From NCBI GenBank assembly GCA_913774625.1, contig CAJYHL010000010.1:1-64000 (forward strand): DNA of 64,000 bases. Direction: 5' to 3'. The DNA comes from an uncultured Acidovorax sp. Its GTDB lineage: Bacteria > Pseudomonadota > Gammaproteobacteria > Burkholderiales > Burkholderiaceae_C. The position numbers and the translations under genes are program-made. The notes under the pieces are model-generated. The model was not told where the DNA came from, did no database searches, and saw only the letters and a program-made list of their open reading frames with translations. The first letter of the stretch is position 1. Every line of letters starts with the position of its first letter. This document shows positions 24,092 to 32,495 of this stretch, piece by piece.

Positions 24092-27019
24092 GTGCGCTCC
24101 TCGTTGACCTGTTCGCTGTCGTGCCGGCGCCGCTGGCCGCTTTCCGCCCTGGCGGCATCCCTCGTCGCGGCTCTGGGGCTGGACGCTTCCGCCGCCGAGC
24201 CGGCCTCGGCGCCCGAGCGTGCGAGCGCCTGGCTGCTGCGGCAGCCGGCAGAGCGCTACGACACCGGCGCCTTCTGGCAGGTGCATGCCGAAAAGCCTGC
24301 GCAGCAGGCCTTGCGCAACCAGGTCGTGGATGGCCTGAGAGCGTTGCCGCTGGACCGGGCCGACGGCCTGCCCCGGCTGGCCGACTGGGTGGCCGGACTG
24401 CCGATCACCGGCCGAGCTGCGCTGGGCTCCGCCGATCCCCGCTGGCTGGAGGTTCATCCCGACCAGGACCCGGTGCTGCGCGTGGGCGAATCGCTGGATC
24501 TGCCCGAACGCCCCCGCACGGTGACCGTGGTGCTCGAGAACGGCGAGCGCTGCCGCGTGCCGGCGCGCTCCGGCGTCATGGCGTTCGACTACCTGCGCGC
24601 CTGCGTGACCGACGCTTCCGACCGCGACGTGGTCTGGATCGCCCAGCCCGACGGGCGCACCTACCGCTACGGCACCGGCCTCTGGAACGGCGAGGCCCAG
24701 GATCCACCCGCCGCGGGGGCCTGGATCTGGGCGCCGAAACGGCAAAGCCGCATCCCGGCATCGCTGTCGGATGCGCTGATCCGCTTCCTGGCGACCCAGG
24801 GCGTGGCGCCGGATTCCGAGGGCTATTCCGTGCCGCCCGTCGCGGGCAGCCTGCCCGAGGGTGCCGTGGGCCGCAGCAGTGTCCGCCAGCGCGATCTGCC
24901 GCTTACGGCCAGCGACTGGGGCGAGATCGGCTTGCTGCAGACGCCCACCGCCCGCATGGAGGCCGCGGGCGATGCTCGCCTGAGCATCAACCGCACGACG
25001 CCCTACACGCGTGCGACCGTCATGTTCCAGCCGCTGGACTGGCTCGAATTCGGCTTCCGCTATATCAGCGTGAGCGGCCAGCCCTACGGCCTTCCCACGA
25101 CCAGCCAGTCCTACAAGGACAAGAACGTCGATGTCAAAGTGCGCCTCTGGGAGGAGTCGCGCTACCTGCCCGGCATCGCGGTGGGGGCGCGCGACATCGG
25201 CGGCACGGGGCTCTTTTCGGGCGAATACGTGGTGGCGAGCAAGCGCACCGGCAATTTCGACTGGAGCCTGGGGATGGGCTGGGGCTACCTGGGCGCGCGC
25301 GGCAACCTGAAGAATCCGTTGTCCTTCATCAGCGACCGGTTTTCCAATCGTCCGGGTGCCGCCGCCGGCGAAACCGGGCTGGCCAACTCCACCAGCTATT
25401 TCCGCGGCCCGACCAGCCTTTTCGGCGGCGTGCAGTGGCATTCCCCCTTCGACCCGCTGATCGTCAAGCTCGAATACGACGGCAACAGCTACCAGCGCGA
25501 GCCTTTTTCCGCCAAGTTCAGGCAGCGCGTGCCGGTCAACGTGGGCGTGGTCTATCGCTATTCGCCCAACATCGACATCGCGGCCGGCGTGGAGCGCGGC
25601 GACAAGATCAGCTTCGGCATCACCTTCCATGGCGGGCTGGACCGCATGAGCGCGCCCAAGCTGTTCGATACCCCGGCGCCGTCGGTGCAGGCCGCCCGGC
25701 CTGTACAGCAGGGCTCGTGGAACGATCTTTCGGCGCAGATGAACCAGGACACGGGCTGGCGCGTGACGCAAGCCGTGCGCGAGGGCGACACCTTGCGCGT
25801 GAACGTGAGCGGCGCCGGCGGCCTGTACCGCTCCGGGCATTTCGACCGCCTCGTGGCCTATCTGCACCGCGATTCGGCCGCCGGCGTGAACCGCTTCGTC
25901 ATCGACTTCGTCGAGCACGGCATGGTCATGGGCAGCAAGACCATCGACCGCGCCGAATGGGTCGCCCTGCAGACCGAGGCCCGCTCCCCGGCCGAGCGGC
26001 GGGCCCTGGGCGGCGACGTGCCGACGGAGCCGCTGGCCAGCATCGTTCCCCGGTCCGAACCGGCGCGAGCCGCCACTGCCGCGCCTGCTGCGTCCGGCGC
26101 GAAGCAGGACGCAGGCTTCTGGCGCAGCGCCGACGACCGCTTCAGCGGCGGCCTGGGCCCGAGCTTCTGGCAGACCCTGGGCGGCCCCGACAGCTTCATG
26201 CTCTACCAGATCGGCATCAAGGGCGACGCCGAATACCGCCTGACGCGCAGCACCTGGGTGAGCGCCTCGGCCAATCTGCGCGTGATCGACAACTACGACA
26301 AGTTCAAGTACACGGCGCCCAGCAACCTGCCACGCGTGCGCACCTATGCCCGCGAATACGTCACCACCTCGCGCTTCACGGTCAGCAACCTGCAGCTCAC
26401 CCATGCCGAGCAGCTGGGCGGCAACCATTTCGCCAGCGTTTATGGCGGCCTGCTGGAGCCCATGTTCGGCGGCGTGGGGGCCGAATACCTCTACCGTCCG
26501 CTGCGCAGCCGCTGGGCCTTCGGCGTCGATGTGAACCGCGTGCGCCAGCGCGCCTTCGAGCAGAACTTCAGCTTCCGCGACTACCAGGTCACCACCGGCC
26601 ACGCCACCATCTACTGGGATACCGGCTGGAACGGCGTGAACGTGCGCGTCAGCGCGGGCCAGTATCTGGCCGGCGACCGGGGCGCCACGCTGGACCTGAG
26701 CCGGCGCTTTTCCAATGGCGTCGTCATCGGCGCCTATGCCACCAAGACCAATGTGTCGGCCGCGCAGTTCGGCGAGGGCAGCTTCGACAAGGGCCTGTAC
26801 GTGTCCTTCCCGTTCGACGCCATCCTGCCGCGATCCACGCCCACCAACGGCACCATCTTCTGGACGCCGCTCACGCGCGACGGCGGCGCACGCCTGGCGC
26901 GCACGCAGACGCTGTACTCGGTGACCTCGACACGCGCGCTGGATGCCTTCAGCGCCGGGCCGCCGCGTGAAGACCGCCTGCGCTCGGGCGACGACGTCTT
27001 CACGCCGCGCAAGGACTGA
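24092..27019 (+). CDS. yjbH: GfcC/YjbG-like domain fused to YjbH-type outer-membrane beta-barrel
   Basis: A 975-residue exported protein starting at a GTG (the nearby ATG at 24084 is in a different frame and closes at once). The signal peptide ends near ASA-AEP (residue 35). Residues from about 35 to 235 resemble GfcC/YjbG: DPRWLEVHPDQDPVLRVGES, RCRVPARSGVMAFDYLRACV, WIAQPDGRTYRYGTGLWN, then AGAWIWAPKRQS. From about 260 the protein follows the YjbH (exopolysaccharide) family: LLQTPTARMEAAGDARLSIN, FGFRYISVSGQPYG, YLPGIAVGARDIGGTGLFSG EYVVASKR, and a C-terminal barrel with GGVGAEYLYRPL and TGHATIYWDTGWNGVNVRVS. E. coli YjbH is about 700 residues, so the extra 250 fit a fusion with YjbG. It probably acts in polysaccharide export or modification at the outer membrane. 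Confidence 0.8.
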   Translation: MRSSLTCSLSCRRRWPLSALAASLVAALGLDASAAEPASAPERASAWLLRQPAERYDTGAFWQVHAEKPAQQALRNQVVDGLRALPLDRADGLPRLADWVAGLPITGRAALGSADPRWLEVHPDQDPVLRVGESLDLPERPRTVTVVLENGERCRVPARSGVMAFDYLRACVTDASDRDVVWIAQPDGRTYRYGTGLWNGEAQDPPAAGAWIWAPKRQSRIPASLSDALIRFLATQGVAPDSEGYSVPPVAGSLPEGAVGRSSVRQRDLPLTASDWGEIGLLQTPTARMEAAGDARLSINRTTPYTRATVMFQPLDWLEFGFRYISVSGQPYGLPTTSQSYKDKNVDVKVRLWEESRYLPGIAVGARDIGGTGLFSGEYVVASKRTGNFDWSLGMGWGYLGARGNLKNPLSFISDRFSNRPGAAAGETGLANSTSYFRGPTSLFGGVQWHSPFDPLIVKLEYDGNSYQREPFSAKFRQRVPVNVGVVYRYSPNIDIAAGVERGDKISFGITFHGGLDRMSAPKLFDTPAPSVQAARPVQQGSWNDLSAQMNQDTGWRVTQAVREGDTLRVNVSGAGGLYRSGHFDRLVAYLHRDSAAGVNRFVIDFVEHGMVMGSKTIDRAEWVALQTEARSPAERRALGGDVPTEPLASIVPRSEPARAATAAPAASGAKQDAGFWRSADDRFSGGLGPSFWQTLGGPDSFMLYQIGIKGDAEYRLTRSTWVSASANLRVIDNYDKFKYTAPSNLPRVRTYAREYVTTSRFTVSNLQLTHAEQLGGNHFASVYGGLLEPMFGGVGAEYLYRPLRSRWAFGVDVNRVRQRAFEQNFSFRDYQVTTGHATIYWDTGWNGVNVRVSAGQYLAGDRGATLDLSRRFSNGVVIGAYATKTNVSAAQFGEGSFDKGLYVSFPFDAILPRSTPTNGTIFWTPLTRDGGARLARTQTLYSVTSTRALDAFSAGPPREDRLRSGDDVFTPRKD

Positions 27020-27022
27020 TGA

Positions 27023-27047
27023 CGCCCGTGCCGGCCGGCACAGGGCG
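27023..27047. terminator. hairpin between convergent yjbH and srkA
   Basis: CGCCCGTGCCGG pairs with CCGGCACAGGGCG, with a single bulged A, immediately after the yjbH stop and before the convergent srkA stop. There is no T-tract, so it is a stable hairpin serving either strand at most as a weak or factor-assisted terminator. Confidence 0.5.
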
Positions 27048-27056
27048 TTGGTTGCC

Positions 27057-28130
27057 TCAGGCCGCCAGCGGCTCCTCGCCCATGGCCTCGATCTGCTCGT
27101 GCAGCATGTCCACCTGGCCGCGCCAGTAGTCGCTGCTGCCGAACCACGGGAAGTTGATCGGGAAGATCGGATCGTCCCAGCGCCGGGCCAGCCAGGCGCT
27201 GTAGTGGATCAGGCGCAGCGTGCGCAGCGGTTCGATCAGCGCCAGCTCGCGGCGGTCGAAGGGGCGGAACTGCTCGTAGCCGTCCAGCAGCGCCGAGAGC
27301 TGCAGCGTGCGCTGGCGGCGGTCGCCCGAGAGCAGCATCCACACATCCTGCACGGCCGGGCCGGTGCGCGCATCGTCCAGATCGACGAAGTGCGGGCCGC
27401 CCCGGCCGGCGGCTTCATCCACCGGTGTCCAGAGCACGTTGCCGGGGTGGCAGTCGCCGTGCAGGCGCAGCGGCTCGGCATCCTTCAGGCCGAAACTGCC
27501 GTGGGCGCCCTGGCCGACCAGGCAGGCGGCGATCAGATCCATGGCCTGGGTGCAGGCGCCCTGCCAGGCGGAGCGCTGGTCCAGCGGAACGATCTCGTGC
27601 TCCGTCAGCCAGCCGAAGGGCTCGTGGGCCAGCGTCTGCAGATCGATGGCGGGGCGGTGGGCGAAGGGCCGGGCGGCGCCCACGGTGTGGATCCGAGCCA
27701 GGAAGCGGCCGATCCATTCCAGTACCTCGAAGTCGTCCAGTTCGGGCGTGCGCCCGCCGCGCCAGGGGCTGACGGAAAACGCGAAGCCGGCATGGCGGTG
27801 CAGCGTGCGGCCGGCTATGGACAGCGGCGCCACCATGGGGATCTCGGCCTCGGCCAGCTCGGCGGCGAAGGCGTGCTCTTCGAGGATCTGCGCCTCGCTC
27901 CAGCGGCCAGGGCGGTAGAACTTGGCGACCACGCGCGTGCCGTCGTCTTCCAGCGTGGCCTGATAGACCCGGTTCTCGTAGGAGCCCAGCGCCATCAGCC
28001 GGCCGTCGCCCATCAGGCCTACGCTGGCCAGCGCGTCGAGCACCAGATCGGGCGTGAGCGCGGCATAGGGGTGGCCGCCGCCGGAGGGGGCATCGGAAGA
28101 AGAGGGCGCGATGGAGGGGGGCGTATGCAT
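27057..28130 (-). CDS. srkA: stress response kinase A (SrkA/YihE-like serine/threonine kinase)
   Basis: A 357-residue APH-fold kinase; E. coli SrkA is 328. The chosen start is MHTPPSIAPSS; an upstream extension is in frame but lies in a GC-rich spacer with no support. Motifs: YENRVYQATLEDDGTRVVAKFYRPGRWS (ATP-binding strand with Lys; the family's YENRVY), RLHGDCHPGNVLW (catalytic loop) and HFVDLDDARTGPAVQDVWML (metal-binding Asp). The C-terminal LARRWDDPIFPINFPWFGSS is highly characteristic of this family. It phosphorylates Ser/Thr and is linked to envelope stress and protection from programmed death in E. coli. Confidence 0.92.
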   Translation of the reverse strand: MHTPPSIAPSSSDAPSGGGHPYAALTPDLVLDALASVGLMGDGRLMALGSYENRVYQATLEDDGTRVVAKFYRPGRWSEAQILEEHAFAAELAEAEIPMVAPLSIAGRTLHRHAGFAFSVSPWRGGRTPELDDFEVLEWIGRFLARIHTVGAARPFAHRPAIDLQTLAHEPFGWLTEHEIVPLDQRSAWQGACTQAMDLIAACLVGQGAHGSFGLKDAEPLRLHGDCHPGNVLWTPVDEAAGRGGPHFVDLDDARTGPAVQDVWMLLSGDRRQRTLQLSALLDGYEQFRPFDRRELALIEPLRTLRLIHYSAWLARRWDDPIFPINFPWFGSSDYWRGQVDMLHEQIEAMGEEPLAA

Positions 28131-28225
28131 GCGCCCATTGTCAGCCTGCGGGCGCCCGCGTGCTGGGAGCAAGGGTTTGGCATGCAGCCATGCCCTGCGC
28201 CTGCTTTCGCCCCTCCGAAAGCAAA

Positions 28226-28259
28226 AAGCAGCCTGCACCGTTTCCGGTTCGGGCTGCTT
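28226..28259 (-). terminator. intrinsic terminator downstream of ohr
   Basis: On the minus strand AAGCAGCC pairs with GGCTGCTT across an 18-base loop that itself contains an ACCG/CGGT stem, followed by TTTTTGC. It lies about 50 bases after the ohr stop and fits a rho-independent terminator for the ohrR-ohr transcript. Confidence 0.7.
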
Positions 28260-28310
28260 CGCCTTTGCGGCGCCCCGGGGCCGTGGCGCCGTCCTGGGGG
28301 CTGAGAGCGA

Positions 28311-28727
28311 TCAGGCCAGAGTAATCGTCACGTCGACGTTGCCGCGGGTGGCGTTGGAGTAGGGGCACACCTGGTGGGCTGCATCCACCAGCTCTTGCGC
28401 CTTGGCCTTGTCCACGCCGGGCAGGGACACCTTCAGGCGGGCGGCGATGCCGTAGGCGTTCGGGATGGGACCCAGGTCCACTTCGGCGTCGATCGACACG
28501 TCTTGCGGCACCGTCACGCCCACTTTGCCGGCCACGGCCTTCATGGCACCGATGAAGCAGGCGGAATAGCCGGCGGCGAACAGCTGTTCGGGGTTGGTGC
28601 CCGTGCCGCTGGTGCCGGGGGCGGACAGCGTCACGTCCAGACGGCCGTCATCGGTGCGCGATGCGCCATCGCGGCCGCCGGTGGTGTGGGCGCGGGCGGT
28701 GTAGAGAACTTTTTCGAGCGTGGTCAT
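28311..28727 (-). CDS. ohr: organic hydroperoxide resistance protein Ohr
   Basis: A 138-residue OsmC/Ohr-family thiol peroxidase. MTTLEKVLYTARAHTTGGRD is the standard Ohr N-terminus. The two catalytic cysteines are in FAAGYSACFIGAMK (about residue 57) and HQVCPYSNATRGN (about 122), with the supporting Arg (GGRDG) and Glu (NPEQLFA) also present. It reduces organic and lipid hydroperoxides using lipoylated partner proteins. It follows ohrR on the same strand with a 91-base gap. OhrR-type operator sequence is found upstream of ohrR only, so the pair is probably one transcript. Confidence 0.95.
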   Translation of the reverse strand: MTTLEKVLYTARAHTTGGRDGASRTDDGRLDVTLSAPGTSGTGTNPEQLFAAGYSACFIGAMKAVAGKVGVTVPQDVSIDAEVDLGPIPNAYGIAARLKVSLPGVDKAKAQELVDAAHQVCPYSNATRGNVDVTITLA

Positions 28728-28818
28728 GGTGCGTTCCTTGAGGTTGCTTGGGTTGGAAAAAAGCCGGAGTGGCTGGGGGAAGACAAAGAAAAAGGCAGAG
28801 GCAACGGCAGCTGCCGCT

Positions 28819-29298
28819 TCAGTCCGGAGTTCCGGGCGGGTGGCCCAGCCGCTCGCGCAGCGCGGTCAGCTGCGCGGTCAGGGCCGTGAGTTCGGGCAGC
28901 GTGCATTGCGTGCGTTCCAGCACGCAGTTGGGAATGCGCTCGGCCTGCTGGCGCAGCGCGCGGCCCTGGGCCGTGAGGCTGATGCGCACGCGGCGCTCGT
29001 CCTGGGCATCGCGCAGCCGGCTCAGGTGGCCCGAGGCTTCGAGCCGCTTGAGCAGCGGGGTCAGGGTGCCGGAGTCGAGGAAGAGGCGTTCGCCCAGTTC
29101 GGAGACGGTGACCCCGTCGCGTTCCCACAGGCTGAGCATCACCACATACTGCGGATAGGTCAGGCCGATGCCGTCCAGCAAGGGCTTGTAGAACTTGGTC
29201 ATGGCGAGCGACGCCGAATACAGGGCGAAGCAGACCTGGTTGTCCAGCTGCAGCAGGGCGGGGCTGGGCGTTGCGGCAGTGGATTGGGAGCGAGGCAT
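28819..29298 (-). CDS. ohrR: MarR-family organic-peroxide-sensing repressor OhrR
   Basis: A 159-residue MarR-type repressor starting at the ATG of MPRSQSTAATP; the longer open frame upstream is a shadow. The reactive N-terminal cysteine is in LDNQVCFALYSASLAMTKFYK (near residue 23), and the wing-helix has LTYPQYVVMLSLWERDGVTV and DSGTLTPLLKRLEASGHLSR, then DERRVRISLT. A second Cys (NCVLERTQC) is present near the C-terminus, which fits the two-Cys OhrR class. It represses ohr until oxidised by organic hydroperoxides. The operator lies just upstream of its own start. Confidence 0.94.
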   Translation of the reverse strand: MPRSQSTAATPSPALLQLDNQVCFALYSASLAMTKFYKPLLDGIGLTYPQYVVMLSLWERDGVTVSELGERLFLDSGTLTPLLKRLEASGHLSRLRDAQDERRVRISLTAQGRALRQQAERIPNCVLERTQCTLPELTALTAQLTALRERLGHPPGTPD

Positions 29299-29314
29299 GG
29301 GCTGAATTATCGCT

Positions 29315-29344
29315 GGCAATTTGATTGTTCGCAATTTAATTGCC
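29315..29344. promoter_or_regulatory. tandem OhrR-type operator
   Basis: A perfect 13-base palindrome GCAATTTAATTGC (29331-29343) is preceded by a partly degenerate copy GCAATTTGATTGT (29316-29328), 17 to 46 bases upstream of the ohrR start. The core agrees with the known OhrR box TACAATT-AATTGTA. Two adjacent boxes suggest cooperative autoregulation of ohrR-ohr. Confidence 0.7.
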
Positions 29345-29411
29345 TGCGCCCACATGCAGCGAAGGGGCTTTGCCTGCCCCGAAGCCCCGGAGTGGCGTTT
29401 TCGGGCAGGCC

Positions 29412-29864
29412 CTACTTCCGGCCTGTGTCCCGGGTGTGGTTGTCGTCTTCGCCTGCAGCTGCGTCGCCGCCCGAGTCCTTGTGGACCTTGGCGAACGTGA
29501 ATATCACCTCGCGGATCAGGCGGCGCTGCGGTGCGGGCAGCCGCAGGAAGGCGTCGAAGGTTTCGCGCTCCACATAGCCGGCGCCTTCGTCCCAACGCTT
29601 CTGTTCGGCGCGCAGATGCTGCAGCACCTGGTCGCCGAAGCGCAGCTGGTGGGGCTCCACCTTGAGCCAGCGGGAGAGCTCCTGCAGCTTGTCCTGCGTG
29701 GGGATGGCCTCGCCGTTGAGCCACTTCCACGCGGCTTGCCGGCGAATCGGGTTGCCAGACCAGCGCAGGTTGAATTCCCGCTCCAGCACCGCCGCGCTGG
29801 GGGCGATCCGCTGCGCCTCCATGGCTGTCCGCAGCCGTTGGCTGAACTCCTGTTTTTCGCTCAT
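29412..29864 (-). CDS. XRE-like helix-turn-helix transcriptional regulator
   Basis: A 150-residue protein starting at the ATG of MSEKQEFSQRLRTAM, with AATTCCTATG context. Residues 5 to about 75 form a lambda-repressor-like HTH: VLEREFNLRWSGNPIRRQAA WKWLNGEAIPTQDKLQELSRWLKV. The C-terminal half has the segment LPAPQRRLIREVIFTFAKVH and an acidic tail (GGDAAAGEDDNHTRD). No peptidase domain is seen, so it is not a LexA/CI-type auto-cleaving repressor. It is a conserved stand-alone type in Comamonadaceae as far as I recognise. The target is unknown. The 5' region of 220 bases up to the divergent gene is A/T-richer than its surroundings. Confidence 0.75.
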   Translation of the reverse strand: MSEKQEFSQRLRTAMEAQRIAPSAAVLEREFNLRWSGNPIRRQAAWKWLNGEAIPTQDKLQELSRWLKVEPHQLRFGDQVLQHLRAEQKRWDEGAGYVERETFDAFLRLPAPQRRLIREVIFTFAKVHKDSGGDAAAGEDDNHTRDTGRK

Positions 29865-30086
29865 AGGAATTCAAGTGGGCAACGGATTCCCGGATAAAAA
29901 TCCATTACAGTTGACGAAAAAATTCCATAGATAGTGGTTTTGAGGGCGTGTGCAATCCCTGAGGGCCACGTTACAGGCTCTGCGTCGGGCCTGCATGGCG
30001 TGGGCAGGCGGGACGCTGAGCTGGCTCAATGTCCGGCCGAATGGCCCGCCCCTGACTGCGAAGACGGAATGAGGGAGGGAGAAGAA

Positions 30087-30809
30087 TTGAGCCATTCGTT
30101 CTGTCGCACCTGCGGCGAGCCGCATCCTGAAGCAGCCCCCGTCTGCCCGCATTGCGGCGCTGCGATGCAGTGGCCTGCAGGCGTCAGCGGCTCCGCCGGC
30201 CTACCGGAGGGCGTGGCCGGCTGGTCCTGGGGCGCCTTCCTGCTGGGCGGCATCTGGGCCATCGGCAACCGGACCTGGATCGGCCTGCTGGCCTTTATCC
30301 CCGGGGCCGGCTTCATCGTGGCCGTCGTGCTGGGCGTCAAGGGCCGTGAATGGGCCTGGAAAAACCGCCGCTGGGACAGCGTCGAGCACTTCAGGCGCGT
30401 GCAGCGGCAGTGGTCCCGCTGGGCGGTGGCGATCGTCTCCGGGCTGGCCTTGATCGGCGGAATGATCGCCATCGGCTATGGCGTCTATGAAGCCCATGCG
30501 GGCAACGATCTGTGGCGGGGCAGTTCCACCTCCGGGGATGAACCGCAGGAACAGCGGCCTGCGACGGATGTGGCCGCGACGCGGGCCTGGGGCCCTGTCA
30601 TGGTGCCCATGCCGCGTGGTGGCTGCGACATCGAATACGGCGATCTCCTGAGAACGGCAGGCCTGTATGCCAAGCACACCGAGGTGCAGGGCCCGTCAGA
30701 TGCCGACTTCCGGGGCTACGGCTGCCCCTACCGCATCCATCCGCCGCCCGGCAGCATGCTGCCCTGGGGCGCTGTGGTGTCCTACCGCAGCGCCCGGGAA
30801 GCGGGTTGA
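30087..30809 (+). CDS. zinc-ribbon membrane protein of unknown function
   Basis: About 240 residues from a TTG start (SHSFCRTCG), which has AGGGAGGGAG at ideal spacing; an in-frame ATG at 30069 would add six residues and is the conventional alternative. Two CxxC knuckles, CRTCG and CPHCG, form an N-terminal zinc ribbon. Two hydrophobic segments follow (WGAFLLGGIWAIGNRTWIGL LAFIPGAGFIVAVVLG and WAVAIVSGLALIGGMIAIGY). The central segment WAWKNRRWDSVEHFRRVQRQ W is common in DUF2628-like/zinc-ribbon membrane proteins. The C-terminal 85 residues, with two further Cys (GGCDIEYGD and GYGCPY), show no family I recognise. Confidence 0.7.
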   Translation: MSHSFCRTCGEPHPEAAPVCPHCGAAMQWPAGVSGSAGLPEGVAGWSWGAFLLGGIWAIGNRTWIGLLAFIPGAGFIVAVVLGVKGREWAWKNRRWDSVEHFRRVQRQWSRWAVAIVSGLALIGGMIAIGYGVYEAHAGNDLWRGSSTSGDEPQEQRPATDVAATRAWGPVMVPMPRGGCDIEYGDLLRTAGLYAKHTEVQGPSDADFRGYGCPYRIHPPPGSMLPWGAVVSYRSAREAG

Positions 30810-30874
30810 AGCGCCCCGAGGCTCGGCGGACGCCGGCCGCTTGCAGGCCGTGCGGAGCCTGCCCGCGGAGAGGC

Positions 30875-31064
30875 GCTCAGTAGCTGTGCACGCCCTGGCT
30901 CGTCTTGCTGCCCAGGCGGCCGGCGGCCACCATTTCCTTGGGCAGCGAGCAAGGGGCGGTACTTGCTGCCGCCGAACTCGTCCAGATAGACGTTCATCAC
31001 CGCCAGGCACATGTTCTGGCCGATGGGTGGGCTGCCGTCCAACGGCATCCCGGCATCGGCATGG
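30875..31064 (-). pseudogene. decayed copy of the 3' end of a 3-hydroxybutyryl-CoA dehydrogenase gene
   Basis: About 190 bases align with the 3' end of the intact gene at 39665-39870, in the same orientation. The first ~135 bases differ at about six positions plus one inserted A (30951 region, GCAAGGGG against GCAGGGG), which breaks the frame; the later part has lost about 30 bases. A readable shard is CLAVMNVYLDEFGGSKYR. The fragment begins exactly at the stop-codon side (GCTCAGTAG) and ends just before the benK stop, so it and the intact gene bracket the ben/cat block. Confidence 0.8.
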
Positions 31065-31071
31065 ATGCGTG

Positions 31072-32427
31072 TCAGGCGCCGCTGGGCTGCGGTGCGGTGG
31101 GCATCACGCTATGGTCGATGGCGGCCTTGCGACGGTTGCCCACGATGAAGACGCAGACGGCCAGTGCCGCCACCAGGCCTGGAACGGCGAAGGCCAGGAA
31201 GTTCATCTTGAGCGGCAACGCCGCCGCCACCAGCGAGCCGCCCAGCAGCGGCCCCACGATGGCGCCGAGCCGGCCGACGCCCGAGGCCCAGCCCAGTCCC
31301 GTGGAGCGGATGGACAGCGGATAGAACTGCGCGGTGTTGGCATAGAGCAGGATCTGCGTGCCGATGGTGGTGGCGCCGGCCACGGCGATCAGCAGGTAGA
31401 GCACGGGCATGGGGCTGTTGAAGCCCAGCAGCGCGATGGAGGCCGTCCCCAGGGCGAAGTACGCCACCACCACCTTGGGCAGGCTGAACCGGTCGCCCAG
31501 CCAGCCGCCGGCGATGGCGCCCACCACGCCGCCGAAGTTCAGCGTCAGCAGGAAGGACAGGCTCGATCCCAGGCTGTAGCCGGCGTTGGTCATCAGCTTG
31601 GGCAGCCAGGAGCCGAGCGCATAGACCATCAGCAGGCAGCAGAAGAACGACAGCCAGATCATCAGCGTGCCCAGCGTGCGCCCTTGCTTGAAGAGGTCCA
31701 GCATCGGCACGCCAGCGGCTTTGGCGCCGGACTGGACCAGCTCCGTGTCGGCCCCCAGCCGCAGGCCCGGCGCGACACGGCCCAGCATCGCGCGGGCCTG
31801 CCCGTGCCGGCCCTGCCGCAGCAGGAAGCCGACCGATTCGGGCAGCTTCCACAGGATGACGGGCAAGAGCAGCAGCGGCAGGGCCGCCACGAAGAACATG
31901 GACTGCCAGCCGAAGCGCGGCAGCATGTAGATGCCCAGGCCCGCGCAGAGCACTCCGCCCAGCGAATAGCCGCTGAACATGATCGCGACCAGGGTGCTGC
32001 GGGCGCGCCGGGGCGCGTATTCGTTCATCAGCGCCACGGCATTGGGCATCAGTCCGCCGCAGCCCAGGCCGGCGATGAAGCGGTAGATGCCGAATTCGGT
32101 GGGAGTGGTGGCGAAGCCGCTCAGGAAGGTGGCCGCGCTGAACAGCACGAAGCTGCAGGCGATGCCCTTCTTGCGCCCGATGCGGTCGGCCAGCGGGCCG
32201 AAGACGAAGGCGCCGAACATCATGCCGAAGAGGGCGTAGCTGCCCAGCGCGCCGGCCTGCACGGGCGTGAGCTGCCACTGCTGCATCAGCACCGGCAGCA
32301 CCACGCCGTAGATGAAGAGGTCGTAGCCGTCGAAGATGAGCAGCAGTGCGCACAGGCACATCACCATCCAGTGAAAGCGCGTGAAGCGCGCGCCGTCGAT
32401 GACCTCGTTGACGTCCAACGTTTTCAT
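31072..32427 (-). CDS. benK: benzoate MFS transporter (AAHS family, BenK-like)
   Basis: A 451-residue 12-helix major facilitator. It begins MKTLDVNEVIDGARFTRFHW, the aromatic acid:H+ symporter N-terminus, and carries the family signatures DGYDLFIYGVVLPVLMQQW (with the critical Asp), GPLADRIGRKKG (loop 2-3) and WASGVGRLGAIVGPLLGG. It is the last gene of the catB-catA-benABCD run, 68 bases after benD. It imports benzoate with protons. Length fits Acinetobacter BenK (466). The gene ends eight bases from the decayed dehydrogenase fragment. Confidence 0.9.
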   Translation of the reverse strand: MKTLDVNEVIDGARFTRFHWMVMCLCALLLIFDGYDLFIYGVVLPVLMQQWQLTPVQAGALGSYALFGMMFGAFVFGPLADRIGRKKGIACSFVLFSAATFLSGFATTPTEFGIYRFIAGLGCGGLMPNAVALMNEYAPRRARSTLVAIMFSGYSLGGVLCAGLGIYMLPRFGWQSMFFVAALPLLLLPVILWKLPESVGFLLRQGRHGQARAMLGRVAPGLRLGADTELVQSGAKAAGVPMLDLFKQGRTLGTLMIWLSFFCCLLMVYALGSWLPKLMTNAGYSLGSSLSFLLTLNFGGVVGAIAGGWLGDRFSLPKVVVAYFALGTASIALLGFNSPMPVLYLLIAVAGATTIGTQILLYANTAQFYPLSIRSTGLGWASGVGRLGAIVGPLLGGSLVAAALPLKMNFLAFAVPGLVAALAVCVFIVGNRRKAAIDHSVMPTAPQPSGA

Positions 32428-32495
32428 GCTTGTCTCCTTGTTGTGTTGTCGTGGGGGCTGGCGTGCGGGGCCCCGGGCCCGCGGGTGCGGCTGCT

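Noticed and set aside
29881-29940. TTGACG as a -35 box for the zinc-ribbon gene
   Set aside because: No acceptable -10 at 16-18 bases spacing; left unannotated.
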